From positions 1-58,094 of the IMG/VR virus record IMGVR_UViG_3300020578_000081: a stretch of 58,094 nucleotides of DNA; one strand, written 5' to 3'. Position numbers and translations under genes: made by a program. Source of the DNA: a virus. Numbering within the stretch: the stretch's first letter is position 1; each line of letters opens with the position of its first letter. Shown one piece after another: positions 14,790 to 23,978 of this stretch. Below the pieces are notes generated by a model, which did no database searches, was not told the DNA's origin, and was given only the letters and a program-made list of their open reading frames with translations.

Positions 14790-15758
14790 ATGCGCACATT
14801 ACGAAAAACAATGTTGTCATTTATTCTGGCAACTAGTGCAATTATCCTAACCACAGTTGCACCTACCGCTCAAGCAGTTCTTCCATCTGCTTCAATGTCA
14901 ACTTCTTCATCTGAGATTACTGATTCTTCTTTGATATTTATCAAGTGGAAAAAGTATAAAGTTACCTTTACTCCCACCATTGATTATTGGCAAAAAGTTG
15001 CACAATGTGAAACTGCCAATAATTGGAAAAATGGTGGTACATGGGCCGGTGGACTTGGTATATACACCAAGGGCAAATTTGGTTCTTCTTCTATGGGCAC
15101 TTGGGAAAGGTTTGGTGGCGAAGAATTCGCACCATCTCCTGACAAAGCAACCATGGAAGAACAGATCAAAGTTGCTAATCGCATAGCCGTTCTTGGTTAC
15201 AAAACCACAGTTTACCGTGACCCCCAAATTGCCAAAATCAAAGGTATACCAGCCGTTTACCAATACGATAAGGAACCTGTTGGATTTGGTGGCTGGGGCT
15301 GTGTTAAATCCAAATCGACAGGTAAATGGAGAATTGGATTACCCAAGAAGTGGACCAAGCACGCGTATGTAAAACTTCCCACCAATTCTTCCATGTATTG
15401 TAAAAAATGGGAACATTTGTTTGAATATTATCAACTTCCTGTTAAAGTTTTCAGTTATATTGCTTGGCGAGAATCTCGTTGTCAAACACATGTAATTGGT
15501 TTGAACTTCAAATCTGGAATGTCAAAGAACAATTGTCAATCTTTAACTCCACAATGCAAAGCTGTTTCTAGCTATGACTCAGGTATTTTGCAAATCAACA
15601 GTACTTGGAAAACTGTAACAAGTTTGGTTTGCAAATCTCCTCGCGGTGATATGTCAGTTCTCAAAGATCCACAATGCAACGTCAAAGTGGCCAAGTATCT
15701 TTATGACAGAGAACCAAAAAGACTTCATAGTTGGAGAATTAAAGTTTATTCAACTTGA
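14790..15758 (+). CDS. Secreted Rpf-like and lysozyme-like muralytic protein
   Basis: A 322-aa protein starts behind GAAAGGAGCGATACC. Residues 1-30 form a signal peptide ending near A-Q-A. Residues about 65-150 match the resuscitation-promoting-factor/transglycosylase-like domain: W-x-x-V-A-Q-C-E-T-A-N-N-W, then G-G-L-G-I and a Q-x-x-V-A-N-R block. The glutamate in C-E-T is the expected catalytic acid. Residues about 215-315 look like a second lytic-transglycosylase domain (A-W-R-E-S-R-C, then S-G-I-L-Q-I-N). It would cut actinobacterial peptidoglycan from outside the membrane, for lysis or wall remodelling. The isolated position and structured leader suggest regulated expression. Confidence 0.85.
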   Translation: MRTLRKTMLSFILATSAIILTTVAPTAQAVLPSASMSTSSSEITDSSLIFIKWKKYKVTFTPTIDYWQKVAQCETANNWKNGGTWAGGLGIYTKGKFGSSSMGTWERFGGEEFAPSPDKATMEEQIKVANRIAVLGYKTTVYRDPQIAKIKGIPAVYQYDKEPVGFGGWGCVKSKSTGKWRIGLPKKWTKHAYVKLPTNSSMYCKKWEHLFEYYQLPVKVFSYIAWRESRCQTHVIGLNFKSGMSKNNCQSLTPQCKAVSSYDSGILQINSTWKTVTSLVCKSPRGDMSVLKDPQCNVKVAKYLYDREPKRLHSWRIKVYST

Positions 15759-15865
15759 ACATAAAACATAGTAAATACCAAAAAAGGGGACAAGCACCAA
15801 TACGGGCTGTTCCCAGAATTAGCTCAAACAAAACAATAATACGTTTCACTATCAAGGAGACAAAT

Positions 15866-16216
15866 ATGGCTACACGCATCAAGGATCTCTCTTCAGAGAC
15901 CCAACTCATGACCCGTCCCGACAAGTTTGCTGTCACTCACACCAGCAAGCTTCTTACCGCTGTCACTGAGCCACCGTTCAACGTTGGACGTGGGCGTCCT
16001 CGCAATCCGATCTACACCGCTGTCTACGCGCAGTTGCTCAACAACCAAAATCAGTGGTTCCATGTCAACATCGCGTTTACCTCAAAGAAGGATTGTTACA
16101 ATTTCACCAACAATCTCTACAACCGTGCACGCAAGGATGTTCTTTCGCTGGCGCGTTCAACCGCCTACAACGACAAGACCAAGACTTGGGACCTCTGGGT
16201 GATGCTCACCCGCTGA
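15866..16216 (+). CDS. Hypothetical basic protein
   Basis: A 116-aa protein starts at ATG 15866 behind CAAGGAGACAAAT, preferred over an earlier in-frame ATG at 15755 that lacks a site. It is basic and strand-rich (R-G-R-P-R-N-P-I-Y-T-A-V-Y). Codon use is GC-richer than the neighbours, which suggests high expression or separate origin. A small nucleic-acid-binding protein is possible. Confidence 0.7.
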   Translation: MATRIKDLSSETQLMTRPDKFAVTHTSKLLTAVTEPPFNVGRGRPRNPIYTAVYAQLLNNQNQWFHVNIAFTSKKDCYNFTNNLYNRARKDVLSLARSTAYNDKTKTWDLWVMLTR

Positions 16217-16339
16217 TTTTCTCTATAGAATAGTGTTTTCCTGGGAGAACTTAAACCTACTACCATATGTGGCATTGGATTTGTTCTCTCGGGAAAAACT
16301 ATTTTTTTATTCATACAAAATATTATTAAACGGAGTATC

Positions 16340-16450
16340 ATGTCTGGATTTCGATTGTTTATTGACTTTATTGCTGTTCTCACAGTTTTTGCCACTGTTG
16401 CATCACTTGTGTATGTCCAGCATAAATTCGACAAAGAACAAAATAAATAA
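16340..16450 (+). CDS. Small membrane peptide
   Basis: A 36-aa ORF starts behind CGGAGTATC. One hydrophobic segment covers residues 5-27 and a charged tail follows (HKFDKEQNK). Confidence 0.55.
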   Translation: MSGFRLFIDFIAVLTVFATVASLVYVQHKFDKEQNK

Positions 16451-16473
16451 ATATTTAATAAAAAGGCTTTAAT

Positions 16474-16920
16474 ATGTTTATAATGATGATGATGTTGGCC
16501 ATTTCGTCGACTATTGTGGAGATGATGTTTGCGGCAAGATTTTCTGCTTGGCGCTATTACGCTCATAATTACAAATGGTTCAACATGCTCGTTTCGATCT
16601 TTTTATCATACGTTCTTGGTCTGGCGTTCGGTGCAAGCGGTTTGATTGCCCTTGGTGCAGCCATGGTTTCGACTGTTTTGTCTATACCTGGTTATGCTTT
16701 CTTGCATTGGAATTACGATTCAGCTCCTGCCAGAGCTGTTGGAGGCAATTTGTTTCAACATCATTGGGACAAATGGAAGGTTGCTCTTGTTGATCTTTCT
16801 AAGATAATTTACAAAGTAATTCGTTTCATTACTGCTCCCATTTGGATGTCCAGAATTGTCCTCCAAAAATACAAAGAAGCTTCTGCAAAATACAAAGCTT
16901 ACAAAACTGCTCGTGTTTAA
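16474..16920 (+). CDS. Multi-pass membrane protein
   Basis: A 148-aa protein has hydrophobic segments at about residues 2-19, 37-54 and 55-75 and a basic amphipathic C-terminus (YKEASAKYKAYK). The upstream AAAAGGC is a modest ribosome-binding site. No family is recognised. A holin or a membrane anchor for phage processes is possible. Confidence 0.65.
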   Translation: MFIMMMMLAISSTIVEMMFAARFSAWRYYAHNYKWFNMLVSIFLSYVLGLAFGASGLIALGAAMVSTVLSIPGYAFLHWNYDSAPARAVGGNLFQHHWDKWKVALVDLSKIIYKVIRFITAPIWMSRIVLQKYKEASAKYKAYKTARV

Positions 16921-16950
16921 TAAACCATAACAATACAGGAAATATTTAAT

Positions 16951-17718
16951 ATGTTCACTTTTACTCCTGCTCAAATCAAAGAACTCACTAATTTTTATCT
17001 AAAACTTGACAACCTTACGGATACTTTTTACGATCTTGTGGATCGTAACAAGATCTTGGTTACAAAGGGTGATCTCATTCTCCATCTTGAACAAAGTCTT
17101 GAATCTTCTATTCAAACAATTGATCGGGCAATCACTCCCTATGTAAGTTCAACTGTAGTGGGATCTTGGGCCATTTCTCAAATTGGCATTACTCCCACTA
17201 TTGCAGCTGCTCTTGGAACTTTTATTGACATCAACAATTTTGAAAATGTTGGTTCACTTTGGCGCCATGCTGGTCTTGATCCTACTCAGAAAAATTCTTC
17301 CTTTTCACACAATCCAGATTTCAAATCTTTGTGTTGGAAAATTGGTACGAATTTTGCTGATCGTTCAGAGGAAAAAAGCTGTTTTTACGGACAGCTTTAT
17401 CTTCAGGACAAGAAACGTCGTTTGACAAACAACGAACAGGGTAATTATTCTGAAAAAGCAGGAAAGATCTTGCAAGATCTTAATCCTCGTTTTAACAACG
17501 ACAAGACCACACTTCTTGAAGGTAAGCTTCCTGATGCACAGATTGATGCACAAGCAAGACGTTACGCAGTAAAGATCTTCTTGAGCCATTATTATGCTGT
17601 TGCTTATCAGGATCTCAACGCAGTTCCTGCCGACAGACCAACTAAGATTACTGTCAATGGCAAAAAGCAAACACTAGACATTCCAAACAACCCATTTACT
17701 GAAGAATCAATTTCTTAA
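16951..17718 (+). CDS. Protein with an IS110-type helix-hairpin-helix segment
   Basis: A 255-aa protein starts at ATG behind CAGGAAATATTTAAT. Residues about 78-112 (I-G-I-T-P-T-I-A-A-A-L-G-T-F-I-D-I-N-N-F, then W-R-H-A-G-L-D-P) follow the helix-hairpin-helix pattern at the C-terminus of IS110/IS116 transposases. The DEDD nuclease half of those enzymes is absent and no IS ends are visible, so it is probably a DNA-binding protein, not a transposase. An L-L-E-G-K-L-P-D-A segment near residue 190 recurs in the next protein. Confidence 0.55.
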   Translation: MFTFTPAQIKELTNFYLKLDNLTDTFYDLVDRNKILVTKGDLILHLEQSLESSIQTIDRAITPYVSSTVVGSWAISQIGITPTIAAALGTFIDINNFENVGSLWRHAGLDPTQKNSSFSHNPDFKSLCWKIGTNFADRSEEKSCFYGQLYLQDKKRRLTNNEQGNYSEKAGKILQDLNPRFNNDKTTLLEGKLPDAQIDAQARRYAVKIFLSHYYAVAYQDLNAVPADRPTKITVNGKKQTLDIPNNPFTEESIS

Positions 17719-17753
17719 GACTGTAAACACACAATCATAACAGGAATATTATT

Positions 17754-18200
17754 ATGACATATCCCAGTTACCCTGCCGAATGGCGCAACTGCTACCTTGT
17801 CTTGTACTCGGCTCCTGATGAGCTGTTCAATTACGACAAGAAAGTCACATACTGCAAACCAATTGTCCGTGCTCAGGACAAGGACAGAAACATTCTTGAT
17901 TTCTACGGCGTAGTAGCCAGTAAGTTTGGAATTGCTGTTCCCGCAAAGACAACGCACTGGGCAATTGCAATTCTTGGTGTTCCAAACCCAAAAATTCTTT
18001 TTGAGGGCAAGCTTCCTGATGCTCTTCAAGTTCTTGAAGTAGATGTCAGTGACACTCAAGAAATTGCAATCGTACGATACAACAAAAACATCAAATTTGC
18101 AATTGGCCAAAAGCATTCTCTTCGCTCAAAGAAATCGTCCAAAGCTTCGAAAGAAGATTCTTGGACTGTAGAAGAATCTCTTGAAATTCTTTTTGGTTAA
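17754..18200 (+). CDS. Hypothetical protein sharing an EGKLPDA motif with its neighbour
   Basis: A 148-aa protein starts behind ACAGGAATATTATT. It contains F-E-G-K-L-P-D-A near residue 82, matching the upstream protein. A Lys/Ser-rich linker and an acidic end (WTVEESLEILFG) follow. The shared motif suggests a common partner or substrate. The function is unknown. Confidence 0.6.
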   Translation: MTYPSYPAEWRNCYLVLYSAPDELFNYDKKVTYCKPIVRAQDKDRNILDFYGVVASKFGIAVPAKTTHWAIAILGVPNPKILFEGKLPDALQVLEVDVSDTQEIAIVRYNKNIKFAIGQKHSLRSKKSSKASKEDSWTVEESLEILFG

Positions 18201-18299
18201 TCACCACGATATCAAAACAATAAATGAATAACTTTGTTTTTTGATAAGGCAATAGTATATTCAGAAAAGAAAGGCAATAAAATCTCTTAAGGAGGGATT

Positions 18300-20861
18300 A
18301 TGAACTATTTCAACACATATCAACCAAAAGTCCGCATGAAAGCTTTCAAAAATGCTCCTCTTCGTTCCGGAGAGGGTTATCAAATTGGCTTTTACGACAT
18401 CGGTGTCATGCGCGAACTCATGGATCTTTCCGAAGATTCCGATGAGTTTCGAATTGCCATGATGCCCATTCCTGGGGATGTTTACGACCGTCAAAAGCTT
18501 TACGACATCATCACTCATCCTTCCATCCAGTATGCATTGGTAGACAAGCGCAAGGTTGTTGCTTGCACCATCAAGGGACAAACTGGCTGGATGTCTGCAC
18601 TCAATCAAGCTGGTTACACGGTCAAAGGTGGAGGCAAGACTTCCAAGCGTGCAAAGTCATTTCATCGCGCATCTTTGATCAATGCCCATTTTGACCATCT
18701 CAACATCAAGTGGGTTGAACCCACTGACTACACTCGTTACGATTTTGTCAATGGTGGATGGGCAGATTGGGTCAAGGACCCTTCCACTCTTGAGCGTCTT
18801 TTGGACGGTGGTTTCGTCATATCTTCTCGGTTGATCCAACAAGCACTTGACAATTTCCCTGTTTATCATCAAGAGGGTCAGTCTTTGGACAACAGTGATA
18901 TATATTACGATCCAGAATTTCGTCAAAAGCTTCTTCGTTACCTTTCATCTTCTAAAGTTTTCAATGCTCGATTGTTTACTTCTGAAGGTCTTCTCAAGGG
19001 CAATGTCTTTGTTTCTGATAATCTTCCTCTTGATATTGACGTGGTATCTTCCCGTACCAATCTCAAGAAAGAGATCACCTACTCCAATGGTTATCGTTTT
19101 CTTGCCGAGCCCCAAGGTCCCAAGTCTCGTGTCATCACCGACGATCAGACTGTGATCAACCTTCCCAAGTTGTTTCGCAAGTCTGACATGGAAATGTGGC
19201 TCAAGGAAGAATACGAAAAGATGTTTCAGGACGCAATCAACGGCAAGTTGCTTGCCAATTGGAGTTCAATTTTCGTTCGTCAGTTTTCTCGAGAAAATCG
19301 TGAAACAGAAGACCTTGAAGCCCAAGCTCGACTCAACTACGTGGGTCACCGCTGGGTGAGCATGGGTCTTTCTATCACTAACTCTCCTTGGCTTTTCAAG
19401 ACTTTGGCTATTTCTCATGCAATGCCTCTTGAGAATCGTATTCCGATTCCGTGCAGCGTTTATGAGCAAGTCATTCCAGAGTCTCTTGCCAAGATGGCAG
19501 GATACGACATACAGGTTGAAGAAGGCGATATTCACAGAATCAACGATCTTGGCGTTCATGTCGTGAACGACTTTGATTGGCTCGAGATGTACGAGTCTCA
19601 TGGCGGTCACGACCAAGACGACTTTTTCAAGCTGTTCTATCGCAAGATGGAAGGCGGAAATCAAGACGGAAAGAAAGTTGTAATTGTCGCTCGTTCACCA
19701 AACGGTTATGGCGAGTATTCAATTTTCAATTATGTTGAAGGTCAATGGTATCCGACTTGGAAGAAGTCCGACGGTACGAAGGTAACTTTTCCTTCTGTCA
19801 ATTCTCGTGGATGGCCAAAGCGTCTTTCTCAAGCTATTCGTCTCAACGAAGTTCGTTATGTCGGCCTTCCCAGCGAGTACGATCCAAAGCCTCCGCGTCA
19901 AGTTGGTGAAAACTATTCAGTTGAAGATGTGATGCACGATGTTGACATTGCAATGGGCGGCGGTAACGTCGGTCGCTATGTCAACGCATCCATGCTTCAT
20001 TCTTCTGTTATTCGCAAGCATCGTCCCGTTCAAGTTTGTTCTATGGAGTCAGCAATTGACGGCTGCACTCAAACATCTGATGGGCGTGATCGCGAAGCAA
20101 TTGACGCTGAAGCAGAATCCATCATTCAAGAAGTTCTCGATTCCGGTAAAGCTATTGATCGAGATCTTTGGACTGGTCGTTTTCAATCACTTGCCAAGAA
20201 GTATCCCGAAGTTGAAACCTACGAAGGAACTCTGACTCATCTCAACAGTCTTTGCGTGTCCTACTTCAACGCCTATGTTCAACGCGTCAACAAGTATGCA
20301 CAAGAAGACATTGAACTCTCCGATTCTGTACGACAGATTTCTGAACGTTTGTATTACCATGCAATTCCGGTTCTTCGCCAATTCCGCATGGGCATCTACA
20401 ATGCCAACGCTGATGATTCTGTTTACTCTGTTGGTGCAATCAAGCGAGATAAGTGGGATTCTCTTTACAACAACATTGTTGAAAAGATTCTTTCTTATGA
20501 GCGAATTGAAGATCAACACGACTTTGTGATTTCTCTTTATGCTGCAAGCATACTCATCCCCACTGGAAACGGCAGTTACTCCGATCAAATTGTCATGAAC
20601 CGAGTCGTTTATCCGTACCTTGAAAAAGCTCTCATTCATTATGGTATCGGCAACCGTGTCGCCATGACTTTTGCCAACGGCAAGTACACCCCTGTTTCCA
20701 CCTGTTATGATCAGTGGACCTACACTGATCCTGACGGTAAGACTCATGTGTTTGACAATCGAGTTGACTATCAGGCATTTCATGCCAACTACTCTCCGAT
20801 TGTGTTCACAAATGTCAAAGAGAAACCAAAAGTTACCAAACTCATTAATCATGAATTTTAA
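18300..20861 (+). CDS. Large protein resembling a diverged two-barrel RNA polymerase, paralogue 2
   Basis: An 853-aa protein starts at ATG behind TTAAGGAGGGATT. It shares a block order with the 830-aa protein at 4457. G-L-L-K-G-N-V-F-V comes first, then R-I-P-I-P-C-S-V-Y-E-Q-V. G-G-H-D-Q-D-D-F-F (D438, D440, D441) and a V-A-R-S-P-N-G-Y-G-E-Y-S segment follow, and then G-G-N-V-G-R-Y-V-N-A-S. The last block is V-C-S-M-E-S-A-I-D-G-C-T-Q. The final two blocks are laid out like the G-x-I-x-N ... L-A-x-x-x-S-x-A-V-D region after the catalytic loop of two-barrel RdRp/YonO enzymes. A phage transcriptase is the best hypothesis. An unknown enzyme family remains possible. Confidence 0.5.
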   Translation: MNYFNTYQPKVRMKAFKNAPLRSGEGYQIGFYDIGVMRELMDLSEDSDEFRIAMMPIPGDVYDRQKLYDIITHPSIQYALVDKRKVVACTIKGQTGWMSALNQAGYTVKGGGKTSKRAKSFHRASLINAHFDHLNIKWVEPTDYTRYDFVNGGWADWVKDPSTLERLLDGGFVISSRLIQQALDNFPVYHQEGQSLDNSDIYYDPEFRQKLLRYLSSSKVFNARLFTSEGLLKGNVFVSDNLPLDIDVVSSRTNLKKEITYSNGYRFLAEPQGPKSRVITDDQTVINLPKLFRKSDMEMWLKEEYEKMFQDAINGKLLANWSSIFVRQFSRENRETEDLEAQARLNYVGHRWVSMGLSITNSPWLFKTLAISHAMPLENRIPIPCSVYEQVIPESLAKMAGYDIQVEEGDIHRINDLGVHVVNDFDWLEMYESHGGHDQDDFFKLFYRKMEGGNQDGKKVVIVARSPNGYGEYSIFNYVEGQWYPTWKKSDGTKVTFPSVNSRGWPKRLSQAIRLNEVRYVGLPSEYDPKPPRQVGENYSVEDVMHDVDIAMGGGNVGRYVNASMLHSSVIRKHRPVQVCSMESAIDGCTQTSDGRDREAIDAEAESIIQEVLDSGKAIDRDLWTGRFQSLAKKYPEVETYEGTLTHLNSLCVSYFNAYVQRVNKYAQEDIELSDSVRQISERLYYHAIPVLRQFRMGIYNANADDSVYSVGAIKRDKWDSLYNNIVEKILSYERIEDQHDFVISLYAASILIPTGNGSYSDQIVMNRVVYPYLEKALIHYGIGNRVAMTFANGKYTPVSTCYDQWTYTDPDGKTHVFDNRVDYQAFHANYSPIVFTNVKEKPKVTKLINHEF

Positions 20862-20889
20862 TATTAATTTGTGATTTCGTTTGTACAAA

Positions 20890-20929
20890 AGGCGGTGTCC
20901 AGAGAATATTTGTTTTCTGGGCACCGCCT
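20890..20929 (+). terminator. Intrinsic terminator
   Basis: AGGCGGTGTCCAGAG pairs with TCTGGGCACCGCCT, followed by CTCTATTTAAA. It ends the polymerase-like transcript. Confidence 0.85.
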
Positions 20930-20947
20930 CTCTATTTAAAGGTATTT

Positions 20948-21610
20948 ATGTCTGACAAATCTTTTTTACTTGAATTTCAATCTCCTGAAAATTTTAATGA
21001 AAATACACAAGATATTCTTCCTGATGCCTGGTCAGAAGTAATTAAAATAACCAATTTTTTTTCTGGTTATATTAAATCAAACGGTCCCGATAGTTTTCTT
21101 CCTACTTGTGTTGTTTTCAACGCTGCAAAAGATATAGTTGGTATTTTTACTGTTAGGTCTTTTGACGGTAAAGAAGATCTTTATCAAGCTTTGTCTGAAA
21201 TTCTCTATTTTCCCATTGCAATCAACTCTTCTCTTTATATTGTTGTCGCAGACACGAATATAAGAGATCCACAAACAGGAGAAAAAACAAACGATGCTGT
21301 TAACATCTCTTTTGTTTCTTCTGAGTTTTGCTACATATACACTCTACCTTACACCTATGATTCTGACAATACTTTGACCTATCTTTATGATGAATCTGTT
21401 CTTGTTTCTGTCGACAAAAACAATGAAGAAAACTCATCAGCTTCTGGCGACATGATTGAATTGTTCTTTATATTTTCTCATGTTGACAACACAGGTCCGT
21501 TTACAATCGATGAACTTCTTTCGTACTATGACGAAAATGGTGTCACGTATGAAATTATCAATAAAGAAAATATAAACACAATTAAGAATAAAGTAATATT
21601 GAAAGACTAA
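20948..21610 (+). CDS. Acidic hypothetical protein
   Basis: A 220-aa, strand-rich, acidic protein (pattern V-V-F-N-A-A-K-D-I-V-G-I-F-T-V) starts behind AAAGGTATTT. It lies directly ahead of the helicase operon. No domain is recognised. Confidence 0.6.
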   Translation: MSDKSFLLEFQSPENFNENTQDILPDAWSEVIKITNFFSGYIKSNGPDSFLPTCVVFNAAKDIVGIFTVRSFDGKEDLYQALSEILYFPIAINSSLYIVVADTNIRDPQTGEKTNDAVNISFVSSEFCYIYTLPYTYDSDNTLTYLYDESVLVSVDKNNEENSSASGDMIELFFIFSHVDNTGPFTIDELLSYYDENGVTYEIINKENINTIKNKVILKD

Positions 21611-21615
21611 TTTAT

Positions 21616-21819
21616 ATGAATCCGATTTTGGAATCTCCGAAACAAGAAAGCGATGATTTTATTCCCTTACAACAAGACGATAATGGTGATATTATTTTTT
21701 GTTTTAAAGAGTCAAACACCATAGTTTGTGGTAAAATAACATATTTTAATTATGAAGATATTGATAAAAAAAGTACTTTTGAGCCATTCTTTGGAGAAAT
21801 AGATCTTTTTGGGTTTTGA
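21616..21819 (+). CDS. Small acidic protein
   Basis: A 67-aa acidic protein is coupled to the helicase by an overlapping stop/start (TTTTGATGAATATG). The ribosome-binding site is weak. The function is unknown. Coupling hints at a helicase partner. Confidence 0.55.
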   Translation: MNPILESPKQESDDFIPLQQDDNGDIIFCFKESNTIVCGKITYFNYEDIDKKSTFEPFFGEIDLFGF

Positions 21820-23501
21820 TGAATATGACTTATATTTTGCGTCCATATCAACAAGAAGCTATTGATTCTATCAACAGCCACTATGACCGAGGCATAACAA
21901 AACAATTGGTTGTATTGCCTACAGGCGCAGGTAAGACAGTCATATTTTCACATATTCCGAAGATCAATTCTTCCTTTTTACCCATGCTCGTTCTTGCACA
22001 CAGAGCAGAGTTGTTGGATCAAGCCAGGAATAAAATTATGGCTTCTAATCCCAATCTTACTGTAGAAATAGAGCAAGCAGAGCGTAAGGCAGGTTATGTC
22101 GACGTGGTGGTGGCTTCCGTTGCCACTTTGGGCCGTAATAACACCCCTCGTATTATGGCTTATCCGCAAGACTATTTTAGATCTATAGTCATAGACGAAG
22201 CGCACCACGCAGCTGCTCCTTCTTATCGTAGAATTATCGATAATTTTAAAACTAACTTTTTGCTGGGAGTAACAGCTACTCCTCAGCGATCAGATTCAAC
22301 AAGATTAATTGATGTTTTCGACGAAATTGTATATTATAAAACAATACAAGATTTAATAAAAGACAAGTGGCTTTGTCCTCTTGTCGGATATAGAATTAAG
22401 ACTGACACAGATATATCAGAAGTGGAGATGCAAAATGGCGATTATGCCCAAAACAAACTCGAAAGTGTCGTGGATAATCCTGGCCGCAACGCTACTGTCG
22501 TCGCTGCCTATACTAATCTGGCTTTTTCTAAGAAAGCCCTTGTATTCGCATCCGGCGTACGACACGCCCAAAACTTGGCCTTATCCTTTAGCCAAGCGTC
22601 CATAAACGCAGAAGTTATTTTGGGCACGACGCCCCAGGATCAAAGGGAAAAAATCTTTCAGAATTTTTCTTCAGGTTTGACCAAAGTGATAATCAATGTC
22701 GGTGTTCTGACCGAAGGTTATGATGAACCATCCATTGAAGCAATCATCTTGGCCAAACCCACACGCAGTGCTCTTCTTTACACTCAGATTGTCGGGCGAG
22801 GCACTCGTTTGCACGACGGCAAAAAGCATTGCATTGTGATAGATATATCTGATACCACCAAGGGAAAAAAGCCCATAGGTCTTCCGACTCTTCTCGGTCT
22901 TCCTCCAGATTTCGATTTGCAGGGCCAGTCTTTGACTGATGTTGCCGAAAAATTTGAAGAACTTGAGAACTATTGTCCCGGAGAAGCTGTTCGTGTTCTC
23001 ACTCCTGAGGACATCGAACTCGCCTACAAGCGCATCGATTTGTTCATGCCACCACCGCCCAATGTTGTTGTCCAACAATATTCCAAACTTGTGTGGGCCG
23101 AAATTGCAGAAGATGAATTTCATCTTGGTTTGAACAACAACGAATCAATGCGCATCAAATGTGACACTCTTGGAAGATGGAACATAACTCTTCATGACAA
23201 TCATCAGAAAACAACGAGACTTCTTGGTGTTGTTGATGAAATGAGAGAAGCCTTTGTCCGTTCTGACAAATGGGTTCAGACCAACAGATCAGCTTCTGTG
23301 GCGCTTCTTGATTCTTCATCTGCTTGGAGATCTGATCTTCCCACAGATGCCCAGAAGAGACTTCTTCGAAGAATTGCTGTTCCCATCACTGCTGATATGA
23401 CCAAGGGTATGGCCAGTCAAATCATATCTCGTCACTATGAAAACAATCCGAAACCCAAATGGCTTCAAAATAAAATTGATAATAACAAAAAGAGATTTTA
23501 G
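21816..23501 (+). CDS. SF2 DEAH-type helicase (RadD/UvsW-like)
   Basis: A 561-aa protein. The Q-like R-P-Y-Q-Q-E-A-I motif is near residue 8, Walker A L-P-T-G-A-G-K-T near 38, D-E-A-H-H at about 128 and G-V-T-A-T-P near 152. In the second RecA domain come A-S-G-V-R-H-A, T-E-G-Y-D-E-P and Q-I-V-G-R-G-T-R. It lacks a nuclease domain. A role in recombination or replication-fork remodelling fits the family. The start could be either of two adjacent ATGs or 21825. Translation is coupled to the upstream small gene. Confidence 0.9.
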   Translation: MMNMTYILRPYQQEAIDSINSHYDRGITKQLVVLPTGAGKTVIFSHIPKINSSFLPMLVLAHRAELLDQARNKIMASNPNLTVEIEQAERKAGYVDVVVASVATLGRNNTPRIMAYPQDYFRSIVIDEAHHAAAPSYRRIIDNFKTNFLLGVTATPQRSDSTRLIDVFDEIVYYKTIQDLIKDKWLCPLVGYRIKTDTDISEVEMQNGDYAQNKLESVVDNPGRNATVVAAYTNLAFSKKALVFASGVRHAQNLALSFSQASINAEVILGTTPQDQREKIFQNFSSGLTKVIINVGVLTEGYDEPSIEAIILAKPTRSALLYTQIVGRGTRLHDGKKHCIVIDISDTTKGKKPIGLPTLLGLPPDFDLQGQSLTDVAEKFEELENYCPGEAVRVLTPEDIELAYKRIDLFMPPPPNVVVQQYSKLVWAEIAEDEFHLGLNNNESMRIKCDTLGRWNITLHDNHQKTTRLLGVVDEMREAFVRSDKWVQTNRSASVALLDSSSAWRSDLPTDAQKRLLRRIAVPITADMTKGMASQIISRHYENNPKPKWLQNKIDNNKKRF

Positions 23502-23510
23502 TTTTAATTT

Positions 23511-23978
23511 ATGACACTCTTATCAACTCAAAGTTTTGTTTTTTATCCCTATGATGCTTACATCTATCATCCTACTCCTGTATCAACTAGGGACAAAAGC
23601 TTTCTTGCTGCTGCTGCCAAGTTAGCTCAAACTTCTGACAACAGGTTCAAAATGGCGTGCATTGCCGTCAGAGCTGGATCAGTTCTTGCTACTGACATAA
23701 ATGTCACAAAGAAACATCCCACAACTCCGCCCAATCGTTTCAGTACCCATGCTGAAATAGGTGCCATGAAAGGTTGTTCTGATCCATCCGATTCCACTTT
23801 GTATGTTGCCAGATTGAAGCTCGATGGCACTACTGCCATTGCGCGTCCGTGCTCTTGGTGCATGCAGCAAATACAAAAGAACAGGATTTACAGAGTAGTC
23901 TATACAACAGACTACTCTGATCCTGAATCTTTTTATATATCTGATATTCAATGGAGATACAATGTCCTACAAACTTAA
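23511..23978 (+). CDS. Cytidine/dCMP deaminase-like zinc enzyme
   Basis: A 155-aa protein has the zinc signature: T-H-A-E-I-G-A (H and catalytic E) near residue 79 and P-C-S-W-C near residue 112. That makes it a member of the cytidine deaminase superfamily. Phage versions usually adjust dCTP/dUTP pools, but the substrate cannot be read from the sequence. It overlaps the start of the subtilase gene by 17 bases. Confidence 0.85.
   Translation: MTLLSTQSFVFYPYDAYIYHPTPVSTRDKSFLAAAAKLAQTSDNRFKMACIAVRAGSVLATDINVTKKHPTTPPNRFSTHAEIGAMKGCSDPSDSTLYVARLKLDGTTAIARPCSWCMQQIQKNRIYRVVYTTDYSDPESFYISDIQWRYNVLQT

Noticed and set aside
16951-17718. IS110-family transposase
   Set aside because: Only the helix-hairpin-helix pattern is present. 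There is no DEDD catalytic half and no insertion-sequence ends.
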